Positions 54,597 to 64,000 of a stretch of 64,000 bases of DNA are shown here, piece by piece. The notes beneath the pieces are model-generated. The model made no database searches and was not told where the DNA came from. It saw only the letters and a list, made by a program, of their open reading frames with translations. The DNA is from Amoebophrya sp. A120 (Eukaryota > Sar > Dinophyceae > Syndiniales > Amoebophryaceae): the NCBI GenBank assembly GCA_905178155.1, contig CAJINV010000005.1:3826918-3890917 (forward strand), read 5' to 3'. The translations under genes and the position numbers were made by a program. Each line of letters starts with the position of its first letter. Within the stretch, counting starts at the first letter, position 1.

Positions 54597-55314
54597 TGAA
54601 AATTAACTTTTACAAGAACGCTTCAAGAACTTAAATTCGTCAAGGGAATAGTAACGCTCGCTCCACATCATTCTCGCGCTGGTTCGCCTATAATAAACAC
54701 TCATTGCTGGTAGCGTTTCTGGTTGAAATTTGCTCTTCAGCAAGGACAAGGTGGCTGTTTCAGTATTCATGTACCATAATTCATTTTGGACTTTTTTTCG
54801 TGGCCGCAAAAATTAAGAACCTACCTTGACCCCCCCAAAACCACCTTCCCTTTTCCCGATAATCAACATCATTTCAATAATCTTTGCCAAAGATGAAACT
54901 AAAAACACGTACCTGAAGCAAATTTCTGAAACTCAAGATTTTCTCAAGCAGTGTTGGCAGCGTGGGGGTAACTAAGCTGAGAGGTGACTATGCACGACCC
55001 AACTTTGCAAAACAAGATGGAGTGATATTAAAAAATGGGTATTTTTCAGAGAGTCAAATGTGGCCTGTCTCCCTACTTAACGAGTGTGCAGCACGTGAGA
55101 GTCGCCCTGACACAATGGAAGCGAGATCCTCAAACCGATCTGTATGTCACGTAAATGTACTGAGCACTTTAAATCAAACTAAGCACGTACTGTACGAGAG
55201 TGGTAAGTATTCTCGGTTTGCGGTATTTCAAAAGAGAGGTCATCCTTGAAGATTGTCCCTCTTTACAACACTAGCGCAGTGCAAATAAGTGCTCGCTCGG
55301 TTGAGGCGGGCAAC
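54597..55314. other. Intergenic, nothing recognised
   Basis: No supported coding region. Contains a C-rich patch (CCCCCCAAAACCACC near 54830). Likely 5' flank of the next plus-strand gene. Confidence 0.5.
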
Positions 55315-58300
55315 ATGGCAGAAACGCGGAGTCCGATCGCGGAGCTCCTGCGGCACCCGGAGTCGTTCCAGTTAGCCGGTACCAATGGTTTTCGACTTTT
55401 CTTCTTCAATTCGCTACGACGACCGTGGTAGCATTTATCCCATCGCTATGTCATCTGGATCCGACTCAGATGAGGACCACCATCCTGCTCGGTCGGGGAA
55501 ATGAAGTCGCACTGTCTTATTTGTAGACCTGTGTGCAAGCAGCTGGAGTCCTCGCTTGTTTGGCGATCTGTTTTTTATTCAAGAATAAATCGAAAGTGTG
55601 AAGTGAAGTCACTGCATTGATTTATCGCACAACATGTTCAACAAAAAGGTCCGCAGCCACGGGACCCCGACGACTTTTCGAATTCGCAAGAGAGCCTCCT
55701 GGCCGAACGGGAAGCGTACCTGGCTACCTTGCTGCAGTCTGGATGCGAGAGTCTTGACGCGACGCGACGTATGGAGGCCGCGAATGAGGAGACGGAGAAA
55801 AAGATCCAGGAGCGGTATGGAAAGCAAATGTGAAAGATTTCGGTCTGAAACATAGCAGAGTTTTTCCCTGCAGCTGGCGCATGACCCCGAAATTCCGTTA
55901 TGTGTCACATGATAGATAATCATTCGATGGCAGCAGGCTAGCTATCCTCATTCACCAATTACGGACTTGTGTCTTTGTGTCACACCGACCTACCACGAAT
56001 ATTTGCAATGCATAAAAAGGAAAAGCAGTCGAAACAGGTCTACGAGAGGTTGTTTAATGACGGGGAGAATATCAAATGTAAAAATGTCTGGGTCTGGAAG
56101 ATTTCTAGATTTGTCATGCATATAATTTTCCATGAGCCATGATGTCTGTGATGCATGCCGTAGCATCACAGATTTTTAGAGGGCTTTGTGATACCTCTAC
56201 CGCATGAGAAATGCCCTCTCCACGTAGGACAAACCCGACCACTCTTGCTGGTCATGCAACACAAATTCTTTTAGAATCCACAGACAGCATCACAAGTTGT
56301 GACCTTCCAGACCCAGACATTTTTACAGTTGATAGGGAAGTACCGGGAGCGACGACGGGTTTACACGGAGATTGGCATCATGGCAGAGCATGAAGAAGTG
56401 CGCAAGTCGTGCACGTTCCAGCCGAAGCTGATGACGAGGCGGGCGAGTACCAGTGGCGGGGCGCACAACAGGAGCACACGGGGAAACGGATCGGCTCGGG
56501 GAGGTGCACTCTCCGCGCGCGGACTGCCTGGAGCCACCACGGGGGAAGCGAAGAATCACCGCAGCTTGTCGCGGGACCCGTCCGCAGACGACGCTTTTGC
56601 GAGGCTGTACGAGGAAGCCTCGGTGCGGAAGCAGCGGCAAGAGCAACGGACCTGGCATTACGAAAAAAGCGAGCGGCCCCTGTTTCAGCCACAGCTGCGG
56701 ACAGGTAGTTTTTGCAAGTAGTACACTAGGCACGTTGTGACCTTCAATGTAATTTAGAATTTGGTCATTTAAAGACATAGCTGTTTGTGAGTTTATTATC
56801 GGTCGTGACTGCAGTAAGTGCAAGTGTAAGTCTACGGCTGAGCCTTACAGGGGTTCTCTTTTTACCACGGGTTTTTGTTCCGGAATCAGGTTCAATTTTT
56901 CTCTAGGTTGCGAAACCGAAACTGCATGTTCTAAAGGTAAAAATAAGCGTGGCGATGTTTCTGCACGGGGTCCCAATAACAACAGCAGCAATCCGAATGA
57001 CAGCAGTCTTTCGGAAAACCAAGCACAGCAGCGGGAAGACCGGTTTGCGCGTCTACACAGCGATGCTGCCCGGTACAAGGCGAGCAAAGAAAAGCTTGCA
57101 GAAAGACACCACGCTCTGCTGTCCTTCCGTCCTGATGTGGCAAAGAGCTCACGAACCGGACCGCAGTTTGCGAAGTGGACCCCCATCTGGCAGCGGTTCG
57201 GGCAGGCCAACGTGGAAGACGAACTCAGCTACGAGGATGCGCAGCCGGCTATAGCACCAAATAGTGAAGAGGTGCCGATCTTGCGCGGGGGGCAGCATCG
57301 GGACGAGCCCGCGCTGGAAGCAGAGTTGAAGCGAGGAACCGCCCGTGAGCGGCAAGCGACAACCCCGACCGGCGAGAAAGGAGTAGTCCATGATCCTGTG
57401 GATTCAAGGTAAGACTTTTGTAACAGTCAATTTTTTTGATTTTGGCGGGAATAATCATGAAATACAGTTTTATAATTTATTACCCCAGGATGGAATAAGT
57501 AGTAGATTGATGGGGTAGAGTGAAATGCGAGGATCAGTTGAAACCGGGGTACCAAAAATGAACTTGCATCCGGCAGAAGTATTATCTTTCCTCCGACTCC
57601 TGACAGGCAGCGAGTCCGTGCGGCGGCGCCGCGCGATTACTACGAATTTTCATCCGCTCGCGATTTCGACGAGGACGAGGATGTTGACAAGGTGAAGATT
57701 GCAAACGACAGTTCGGAAGAGGAAGCAAACGTGCGGTTGGCCGTTTCTTCGGAGGAGGAACCAGTTGTGGTCTATCACGGACGTCGCGACCGGCAGGAGG
57801 CGCTCCCCTTGCGTATGGACATCGATGACGAGGAGGAGGACGCCACCGAGGTGGAACCGAACAATACCTCTGCTGGTGCGAACACCTCCGGCCGCGGCAA
57901 CGTCTTCCCCGGAAAGAAGCTGCTGTTACCAGGAGGTTCTTCTAGTGCAACGTCCACTGCGGGAGCCGCGAGGGACAAGGCAAAGTCCTACGTGAGCGTG
58001 CCGACGGGTTCCAGTTCCAGTTCTAGGATGGACCAACAACACGGCGGAAAATGGAACAAAATGAGCAGCAGCAGAAGAGTATCCTCCGAAAAAGAAATTG
58101 ATTTTTCCGTACACGTACCACAAATGCGATTTCGGCAGGACGAAACTCAAACTTTCAATTAATCCTATCCAGCATGACGCCTGGCAGGCTCGTCTAAGTT
58201 TTAGCGAAAATTGTGATGCTCGTGTACAGGAATAATTTGTTTAAGTGCATAAAGAACGACTGCAGAGATGAATAAAACAAGCAAGCAGCAGATGAAACCA

Positions 58301-60415
58301 CGACCAGAGCAGGCCGACATGAAGACCCGCGAGGAGCTATTCTGTGTAAAAACGTCCCTGCCCAAGAGCCAAGATGGAAAATCTGCTTCAGACAATTCAA
58401 CAAACTTTGGCTGCCGCGCGTGACAAGTTTGGGCTCGCAATGTACTTAGTTGTGTTTAGCTATTGCAGAAGTAATGTCGCAGATTGATCTACCGAGCTTC
58501 TTATGCTCATTTTTCGAGCATCAATATACCAGAAAAGGTTTACTCGGATGGCGCTCCACCGCATGAGAAACATTCTATTTTTAAGCATGCAGTCTAGCAT
58601 GACAGCTTTGGGCTGGGGACGCTTTTCCTTTGGAAAGGTGCTGGATCGCGCCCGCCAGGAGATTCAGAAGCGGCTGAAAAACAAGATCGACGAATACGCG
58701 GCGAAGGGGCAAAAAGCGCGGAAAGACAAGGAACCGCCGCCGAAGTTCAAGCGCACGCAGCTGCCGGCCTACATTCAGCGCGCGAAGCAGGCGAGTAAAG
58801 ATAACCTGGGAGCCGCGACGAGCAAAACGTCCTCCGATCCCGTCACGGATATTGGCGCTGTCTCGGCGAGGGACGAATATTACAATGAAAAATGCCCCCA
58901 CCCCCGAACTTGGGAGCATTTGTATTGCAAACCTTTGCAAATGAAACGCTCGCCCTCGTGCATCTATCAGAATCACAGGCTCTCAATCGTGAAGAGAAAA
59001 AATTTGTATTGCGCAAGATCTCAGGAAGAGCGGCGCTTGTCATGCAAGCAATGCGATATGCGCCTAGACTCTGCATCAGAAAGATTCATAGTCCTTTCAT
59101 GCATAACAAAAAGTTTTCATTTGGAAACTTTAGCATCACAAATTATTGCAACTTTGGGGGTGGGGGCATTTTTCATTGTAATAACAAAGCAGAAACGTTC
59201 ATCAAGCAAGCCGAACTGCTCCGACGCCGGAAGTATCAAATGTAAAGGTGTCTGGGTCTGGAAGAATGCAACTTGTGATGCTGCATTTGGATTCCACAAT
59301 AATTTGTATTGCATGAGTACCAAAAGAAAGGCAATTTTTGCTACGCTGAGAAGGCATTTGTCATGCGGACTACGCATCAAGAAGCCCTCAAAAAATCTGG
59401 ATTGCTAGGGGATGCATCACAGACATCATGGGTCATGCAAAACGTGCATGACAAGTGTCAGAATCTTCCAGACCCAGACATTTTTGCACTTGATAGAAAG
59501 CAGAAGACTACCAGGAATTTTACCAGCGCCGACGGGGCGGGAACTGTCACCGGCTCGACACGACCTGCGGGCACCCCTGGCAACGACGGCTACGTTCCAG
59601 CGACAAGCGCAGTCTCCACGATGAACAATCAGAACACGCAGGCAACTAGTACCCCACTAAGAGAAGGTACTGTTGAGCAGCAGAAGACCTCCAAGCTCTC
59701 GCCCGTTTTTCCGCCGCCAGCGACGGAAAAGAAAATTCTGGCCTCCCCGATGTACGTGCGCGCCCGAGGGGGGGTGAGCCCGCGGCCGATGCGACAGGAC
59801 AACTTGAACTTCGAAGGCGATCACAGCCGGGCCGCGGCCTTATACGAGGAATCCTCGGCATCCGCCTCTTTCTCCGAAAGTGGCAAGCAGAAGGTGCACC
59901 ACTCTAGTTGTTCCGACTCTAGAAGTCCACCAGAAGCGAGGGACAATGCACTCTATGGCGGCGCACTGCCGGGTGCTCCGGCGAGGCGCAGCAGAGAAGG
60001 AGCGGGCGCTAAACTGCTCGTGTGGCAGCCGCCGCCGGCGTCTGCAAATAGCGGCAACCGCGTTTCGAGTTCGTCAGCGAGAGGGCAGATGAAGATCGAG
60101 AGTCCCGGGATTTCGCTGTTTCCGCAAAGCCCGCTTCTATCCGCCTCTCCAGTTGCTCCCTTTCATCCTGGAGGAAGTACCTTCGGTTTGCAACCGCCGC
60201 AATTGCTGAATCAACCAGGTCTCGTAACCCAGCCACTGATCTCCCCGCTGCAACCACTGCCGACGAGTACTTACTTGCTGTGTTGGAACCTAGTAGGTCC
60301 TAGAACTAAATGACCTGTGGCACGGTTTACTTATGTCTCATTTGTGTAGCTGTAGCAAGAGCTGGTTTCTCTGTCATCATGTGTAGGTCCTGCGGATCAC
60401 CTCGATGAACGATGA
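55315..60415 (+). CDS. FxP / RLxxDA-repeat coiled-coil protein, function unknown
   Basis: Exons 55315-55378, 55649-55815, 56020-56069, 56340-56704, 56907-57408, 57607-58079, 58257-58337, 58642-58877, 59189-59233, 59501-60266 and 60387-60415; 2778 nt, 925 residues. If the last GT-AG intron is not used, the protein ends at 60313 with 931 residues. Four further junctions are GT-AG and six are introners. Repeated motifs stand out: CTFQPKL, DDAFARLYEEASVRKQRQEQ, LFQPQL, DRFARLHSDAARYKASKEKL, SFRPDV and ALYEESSASASF. Such F-x-P and (F/R)xRLYxDA motifs recur in many alveolate and ciliary proteins, so a cytoskeletal role is possible but not shown. Acidic stretches (DFDEDEDVDKVKIANDSSEE) and a Lys-rich helix near RARQEIQKRLKNKIDEYAAK follow. 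The C-terminal 250 residues are Pro/Ser/Gln-rich. Confidence 0.78.
55816..56014. mobile_element. Introner, family A-like, diverged (199 bp)
   Basis: Left end TATGGAAAGCAAATGTGAAA; inverse of right end TATGCATTGCAAATATTCGT. Flanks AGCGG and AAAAG match poorly. Removal joins KKIQER to EKQSKQVYE in frame, which is the main support. Confidence 0.72.
56070..56334. mobile_element. Introner, family A, forward (265 bp)
   Basis: Termini TATCAAATGTAAAAATGTCT and the inverse of TATCAACTGTAAAAATGTCT. Flanks GAGAA and GGGAA differ at one base. Removal joins LFNDGE to KYRERRRVYT. A reverse-orientation family A copy is present in the same gene at 59234. Confidence 0.92.
58080..58251. mobile_element. Introner, unclassified (172 bp)
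   Basis: Left end TATCCTCCGAAAAAGAAATT and inverse of right end TATGCACTTAAACAAATTAT, both leading into a shared GTACACG. Flanks AAGAG and AAGAA differ at one base. Removal joins MSSSRR to ATAEMNKTSK in frame and skips an in-frame stop. Confidence 0.82.
58338..58636. mobile_element. Introner, family C (299 bp)
   Basis: Left end TATTCTGTGTAAAAACGTCC; inverse of right end TTTCCAAAGGAAAAGCGTCC. Flanks GGAGC and GGTGC differ at one base. Removal joins DMKTREE to LDRARQEIQK. Confidence 0.87.
58878..59183. mobile_element. Introner, family B (306 bp)
   Basis: Both ends read TATTACAATGAAAAATGCCC. Flanks ACGAA and ACAAA differ at one base. Removal joins GAVSARDE to AETFIKQAE. Confidence 0.92.
59234..59495. 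mobile_element. Introner, family A, reverse orientation (262 bp)
   Basis: Termini TATCAAATGTAAAGGTGTCT and the inverse of TATCAAGTGCAAAAATGTCT. Flanks GGAAG and GAAAG differ at one base. The interior matches the reverse complement of the copies at 49615 and 56070. Removal joins ELLRRRK to QKTTRNFTSA. Confidence 0.92.
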
Positions 60416-61417
60416 ATGAAAAAAGTTGGAGCAAAAACTACACTCAGGTCCCCTACTCCCAGCCGGAACTACGGGATCGATCAGCGGTGGGCGGTGAGAA
60501 TCCTGCGAAACCGAGACTGCGGCTGTAGCAGCACAGGAAGGATTGTGGTGCTCCAAAAGGGGCAAAGTCAAAATTACGAATCGAATTTTTTTTTTTTGCA
60601 TGTGATTGTTTGTTTCTAACTTTATCGCATTTAATATCCAACATCGAAGAAGCGACACTGTCTTGTCCAGCGTTTCCTTTTCCAATTTTTTCTTGCCGAA
60701 TTTTTTTCAAACACCGTTGCATACCTATCTATCATTTAGATGCCTTTTGATGAATTTTTCTTTTTTGATTGATCTCCGCAGATGACCAAGAGTGACAGCT
60801 GCCCTAACCGACTTTTACACCTCTACCCAGACCTGTTTAAGTACTTATTCTCTCGGACTCGAGGATGGTTTGAGTTCCAATCTGAATTAACCCGCAATTG
60901 TCTTCGGCAGGTCGTATCTGAAGTTACAGATTGGCATTGTGCCTCAATGTATGATGGTGGCTTATTTTCTTGGGCCGGTCGTTGCAAGTGACGCGCTTGC
61001 ACTTTTTCACAAAGCGCGGCAGTTTTTTCAAATGAACGCAGATTTTTTTTTGCACCCTGTGACATCATTCCTGTACATCTGAACAGGAGATGGCCAAACG
61101 AACGCATCCGAACTAATGAATATTGTTGTGGTCGTTGGCTCGGACACGAACCTTGTGTCGCCAACTTTTTGTGTCCGACCGGCTTTGCTGGAGTAGCTTA
61201 GTCTGCGTGTTATCGTTTGTAGCGCCGCTGGGTGCTCATATCGGGAAGCCGCGACTAGCGCGATGAGTGGCCCTTGCGGGGAGAGATGCAATGTATGAGG
61301 GACGTGCGTTATAGAAGCAATTCTATCCGGCGCTATCTTGCGATGTTCGAGTTGCCTCCATTTGCGGTTAGTTTTTTCTATTTCGGAACTGTTTCACTGG
61401 AATTTTCTTGTTTCTAG
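60416..61417. other. Intergenic, nothing recognised
   Basis: Short frames on both strands without domains. T-rich runs near 60590 and 61030. The first exon of the downstream gene probably lies in the right part but could not be placed. Confidence 0.45.
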
Positions 61418-64000
61418 AGCTGCTTCAGTCTGGATTTCCGAATTTGAAAAGAAAGGACGCTCAAGAACCCGTCGCGAGTCGGGGGGCGGTGGCAAGGACA
61501 TAATGTGGAAAGCGCAGGCGGTATCAAAGTGAAAAAAGCCCCCACCCCATATCGAAAACGAAATTTGTGATGCTGTATTTGAGTACACAAATGTAATGCT
61601 AGAAGGCCAAGAGACGCAGCTTTGGCCTCGTTTGCAGGCAATTTGTCATGCTGTTTCCCACTTCGAGCTGCCCCCTGTCATGCTGAAGATGCACGGCCTT
61701 CCCACGCCAACCAGTACTACAGTCCGCATCTTTTCCCTTCTAGCATGACAAAGCTGATTTGTGGCCACAAATCTGCATCATTTTGGCTTTGTTTTTCCTC
61801 CGTTGCTGTCGTTTGGTCCCCAGGGCTGCTTCGGACAGAGCCCCCTGGGTTACCTCGGTCGAGTGGTCGTGCGGTTCGGTTCTCCTATGCCCATGCCTAC
61901 CGTGTACTTGCCGCTGGGTACTGGTAGAGCGTCTCTTTCGTCAGCCTGTTTCGCTTCGGCGATACGACATGGCGATTGTTTGGGGAGGTTCCTTACGGTC
62001 CCCTCAGGGCATTGCCTCGTCGCTGACCTATGGAAACGGGCGGTCAGGTCAGCTTCGGGAAGGGTATCCGGAGTTGAGTTAGCTTCGGCTTTCTCTTGTG
62101 TATTCGAGGGCAGTGGTTGGCGGAGGTAGTTGGGATGTTCCTAAACAGTCATCCCAGAACATTTGTGTTCCTTTCTGACTTCCTCATTTCCTGTGCAGTA
62201 TTTTACTGCATATACAGGCGCCACCCTCGTTTATCACCTCCAGGGCTACGTGCGACCCCTCCGACGCTGCGTGTGGAAGGAGGAAGTTCGGCGTGTTGGG
62301 GGTGAGGGACCCCCAACGAGGCCTGCGGATATCGGGAGGAAAACAGGCACAAATCTGCATCACAAATTTCTAGTTTGAGTATGGGGAGGGGGGATTTTTC
62401 CTTTTGATAGGCGGCCTGGCGCGCGCTGCGCACGCCTGCGCCACGACTGATGCTCGAGGATAGCATATCCTCAGTAAAAATGTGCCCAACCCCTGATCAA
62501 GACGGGAAATCTGCTAGACAAATCCAGAAGTTTTGGTACTGACACATGAGAACTTTGGATATGCAGTTTGGATGTGCTTGGCTAGTCAAGTCACTCTCTT
62601 CTCGTCAATAGTTCATACTAGGGTTGCAGCTCCGACCGCGGCTAGAAAAGGCACGCCCTCCATTCGGAACCGCAGAGGACATGATATTCTGGGCCTGCGT
62701 ATCATGCATGACAATTCTCCCTGGGCGGGTCAAAACGTTTTTACACGGGACATAGCACCAAAGCTGGCAAGTTGTTTCCCGTCGTGCCCGCAGAGTTGCT
62801 GTGGAAATTTTCGCCGAAATGGAGCACTGAGGATAAGGTACAGCAGGCACGACTTGACAAGTGCTAGGTCGTTTAAAATTTTCATCTCTACATACTTACA
62901 CCTAGTGAGATCTCCTTCAGACTGACCAGCAGACAGTGTCCTCCATGGTAATATTTCGGCATGAAATAATTATGCTAGCATGCAATGAAAATAACTACAG
63001 TGGCTCTTTTTGTGGACATCTACGAAGCACGCGTGCATCGCCGCCGGGGTCCTGTTCTGGTACGGTCATCAGCCTATCGCATAGAAAAGTACACCCTGAC
63101 CGAAAGAGAAAACATTTGCGAAGGCAAGAAAAATGCGGGCTTCGTCTGTTCAGCATCACAGATCCTCTTGATGCTTCTCTAATCTTCCCTTTCCCGCTTT
63201 ACAATAGCCATTCTGCGTGAGAGTTTTTCCTGCCTCTTGCGGAACGCAATTGCAAAAAGTTTTTTGTGCCACAAAAGGAGCAAAAATGCATAGTCTGATT
63301 TTATTCTGAATCTGGTATGGGTCGACTTTGGCTTTTCTCCTGGATACAGCCCTTCGGAGGCGCAAACTACCACGACCTGTACAAGACACCGCTCTACCGC
63401 GCCTACATTGCCAAGCTGCAGCGCTCAGGTATGTTTATCTACTTTTGTTTGATCGTTTGCATTTTCATGGATTCGAGTCTATCGTCCTCGTCCAGAACAG
63501 CACGGACTGGACCCGGAGATCGGAGGAATCTACGTATATTTTTGCTACGACAAAAATACTTAGGTGAACTAGCGGAAAATCGGCGGTTGAAACGCACATC
63601 CTTCTACTTATGGGAGTATAGAAATCAGGTTGGAAATTTACAAATTGGAACTATATTGCCATGCATAAAATCGATGCGAATTTCGCACACCATTTCCAAG
63701 CAGCGCATGGCGCGTCTCGTCTCAAGATGCCATGTTGTTTTGCACAAAAAGATTGGCGGCCCCGCCACGCTCTTCAAGAAGCTTTCGATGGCCTTTGTCA
63801 GGCTTACAGTCGGCCACTTTATATATTTGCGTTCCTGCAAAGAAGTATTGAACTTGTGGCTAGCATTTTACGCAACGCAAGGAGTTGTTTAATCATCCGG
63901 TTTGTCCATTTCCAAGTTGACACTCCCATACTTCCTTCCGGGTGAAGACGTGGAGGAATCCGACGCCATTCCAGATTACAAGAAGTGGGACAATTTCCGT
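61418..64000 (+). CDS. Partial gene, function unknown, runs off the window
   Basis: Exons seen: 61418-61521, 62415-62465, 62758-62837, 63028-63074, 63352-63428, 63564-63608 and 63936 to the window end. The phases agree throughout. The start exon was not identified; an ATG at about 61343 followed by GTTAGT does not fit the phase. Four junctions are introners and two are GT-AG, the first of these (62837 to 63028) less certain. The readable protein begins AASVWISEFEKKGRSRTRR, continues IMWKAQAAWRALRTPAPRLM and ELLWKFSPKWSTEDK, then IAAGVLFWYGHQPFGGANYH, DLYKTPLYRAYIAKLQRS and FPGEDVEESDAIPDYKKWDN. The short hydrophobic piece IAAGVLFWYG followed by aromatic-rich polar sequence recalls small single-span subunits of mitochondrial membrane complexes, but I do not recognise a family. 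Confidence 0.62.
61522..62409. mobile_element. Introner, family B, enlarged by a nested insertion (888 bp)
   Basis: Termini TATCAAAGTGAAAAAAGCCC and the inverse of TATCAAAAGGAAAAATCCCC. Exact GGCGG duplication (61517-61521 and 62410-62414). Without the insert it would be about 306 bp, the usual family B size, in forward orientation. Removal joins WKAQA to AWRALRTPAP. Confidence 0.93.
61781..62347. mobile_element. 567-bp insertion inside an introner, 15-bp target duplication
   Basis: The family B sequence is interrupted between two copies of CACAAATCTGCATCA (61766-61780 and 62348-62362). The insert is GC-richer than its host and has no long open frame of known type. Its left edge TTTTGGCTTTGTTTTTCCTC reads as an A-rich 3' tail on the minus strand. 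A 15-bp duplication is typical of target-primed retrotransposition, so a SINE-like or processed-RNA origin is plausible but unproven. The edges also share a short inverted TGTTTT(T)CCTCC. Confidence 0.75.
62466..62752. mobile_element. Introner, family C (287 bp)
   Basis: Left end TATCCTCAGTAAAAATGTGC; inverse of right end TGTCCCGTGTAAAAACGTTT. Exact TAGCA duplication (62461-62465 and 62753-62757). Removal joins RLMLEDS to TKAGKLFPVV. Confidence 0.9.
63075..63346. mobile_element. Introner, E-related (272 bp)
   Basis: Left end TATCGCATAGAAAAGTACAC; inverse of right end TATCCAGGAGAAAAGCCAAA. Exact CAGCC duplication (63070-63074 and 63347-63351). Removal joins VLFWYGHQ to PFGGANYHDL. Confidence 0.9.
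63609..63930. mobile_element. Introner, family F (322 bp)
   Basis: Left end TATGGGAGTATAGAAATCAG; inverse of right end TATGGGAGTGTCAACTTGGA, matching the family F copy at 37443. Flanks CTACT and CTTCC differ at two bases. Removal joins LKRTSFY to FPGEDVEESD in frame. Confidence 0.83.

Noticed and set aside
61777-61792. ATTTTGGCT at the edge of the nested insert as a relic of the dinoflagellate spliced leader
   Set aside because: Only about nine bases agree, the flanking leader bases do not, and similar CATTTTGGC strings occur by chance elsewhere (for example near 15209 and 48620).
1-64000. CRISPR arrays, bacterial operons, tRNA or rRNA genes
   Set aside because: None were seen; the repeats are dispersed intronic elements, and gene structure is eukaryotic throughout.

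Overview
The window looks like nuclear DNA of a compact-genome dinoflagellate relative. The best match to published descriptions is a syndinian parasite of the Amoebophrya type, whose genomes are reported to have unidirectional gene clusters, fast-evolving proteins and many non-canonical introner introns. This assignment is inference: no rRNA or other marker gene is present. Supporting signs are the long one-strand gene blocks, a small alanine-methionine-lysine-rich basic protein of a kind common in dinoflagellates, intron-dense genes of mostly unknown function, and the introners themselves.

Layout. Three genes lie on the minus strand in the first 13.2 kb: a 1,211-residue coiled-coil protein (1216-7752), a PH-domain protein (8825-10531) and a mitochondrial-type protein (11436-13161). 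From 13.2 to 18.6 kb is a gene-free divergent strand-switch region with GC-rich islands, a 39-base G tract and an A/T-block array with a period of about 157 bp. From 18.6 kb to the end everything is on the plus strand: an AMK-rich basic protein (18622-19308), a helical-repeat FASTK/OPR-like protein (20800-25152), a GDA1/CD39 apyrase (25740-30278), a DUF1295 membrane reductase-like protein (30817-32650), a giant ACT-MORN-TKL kinase (33714-41892), an acylation-motif acidic protein (42953-47248), a His-rich protein (48706-50777), a Pro/Ser-rich basic protein (52110-54596), a coiled-coil repeat protein (55315-60415) and a gene running off the right end (61418-64000).

The main discovery is a set of 54 introner elements, about 14.9 kb or 23% of the window. 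Each is a 108-888 bp MITE-like unit that starts near TAT and ends near ATA. Each has terminal inverted repeats of roughly 20-42 bp. They sit inside coding exons and are flanked by a 5-bp target duplication, exact in 25 copies and with one mismatch in 17. Removing the element plus one duplication copy restores the reading frame at essentially every site; whole gene models close in frame (for example 1740 nt for the apyrase and 1092 nt for the acidic protein) and conserved motifs such as DAGSTGTR and DLGGAST are re-formed. Most boundaries are not GT-AG. Ordinary GT-AG introns also occur, so two intron classes coexist.

Introner families are named here by their termini: A (TATCAAATGCAAAAATGTCT), B (TATCAAAATGAAAAATCCCC), C (TATCCTGAGTAAAAACGTAC), D (TATGCATTGCAAAAGTATCG), E (TATCACGAGAAAAAAGTGTT and relatives with GAAAAGCACACCC) and F (TATGGGAGTGTCAGGATTGA). 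A and B copies occur in both orientations inside plus-strand genes, so removal seems orientation-independent. No transposase was found. Exon coordinates below assume that the 5' copy (in gene orientation) of each duplication is kept in the mRNA. All gene models are read from sequence by eye and have no transcript support.
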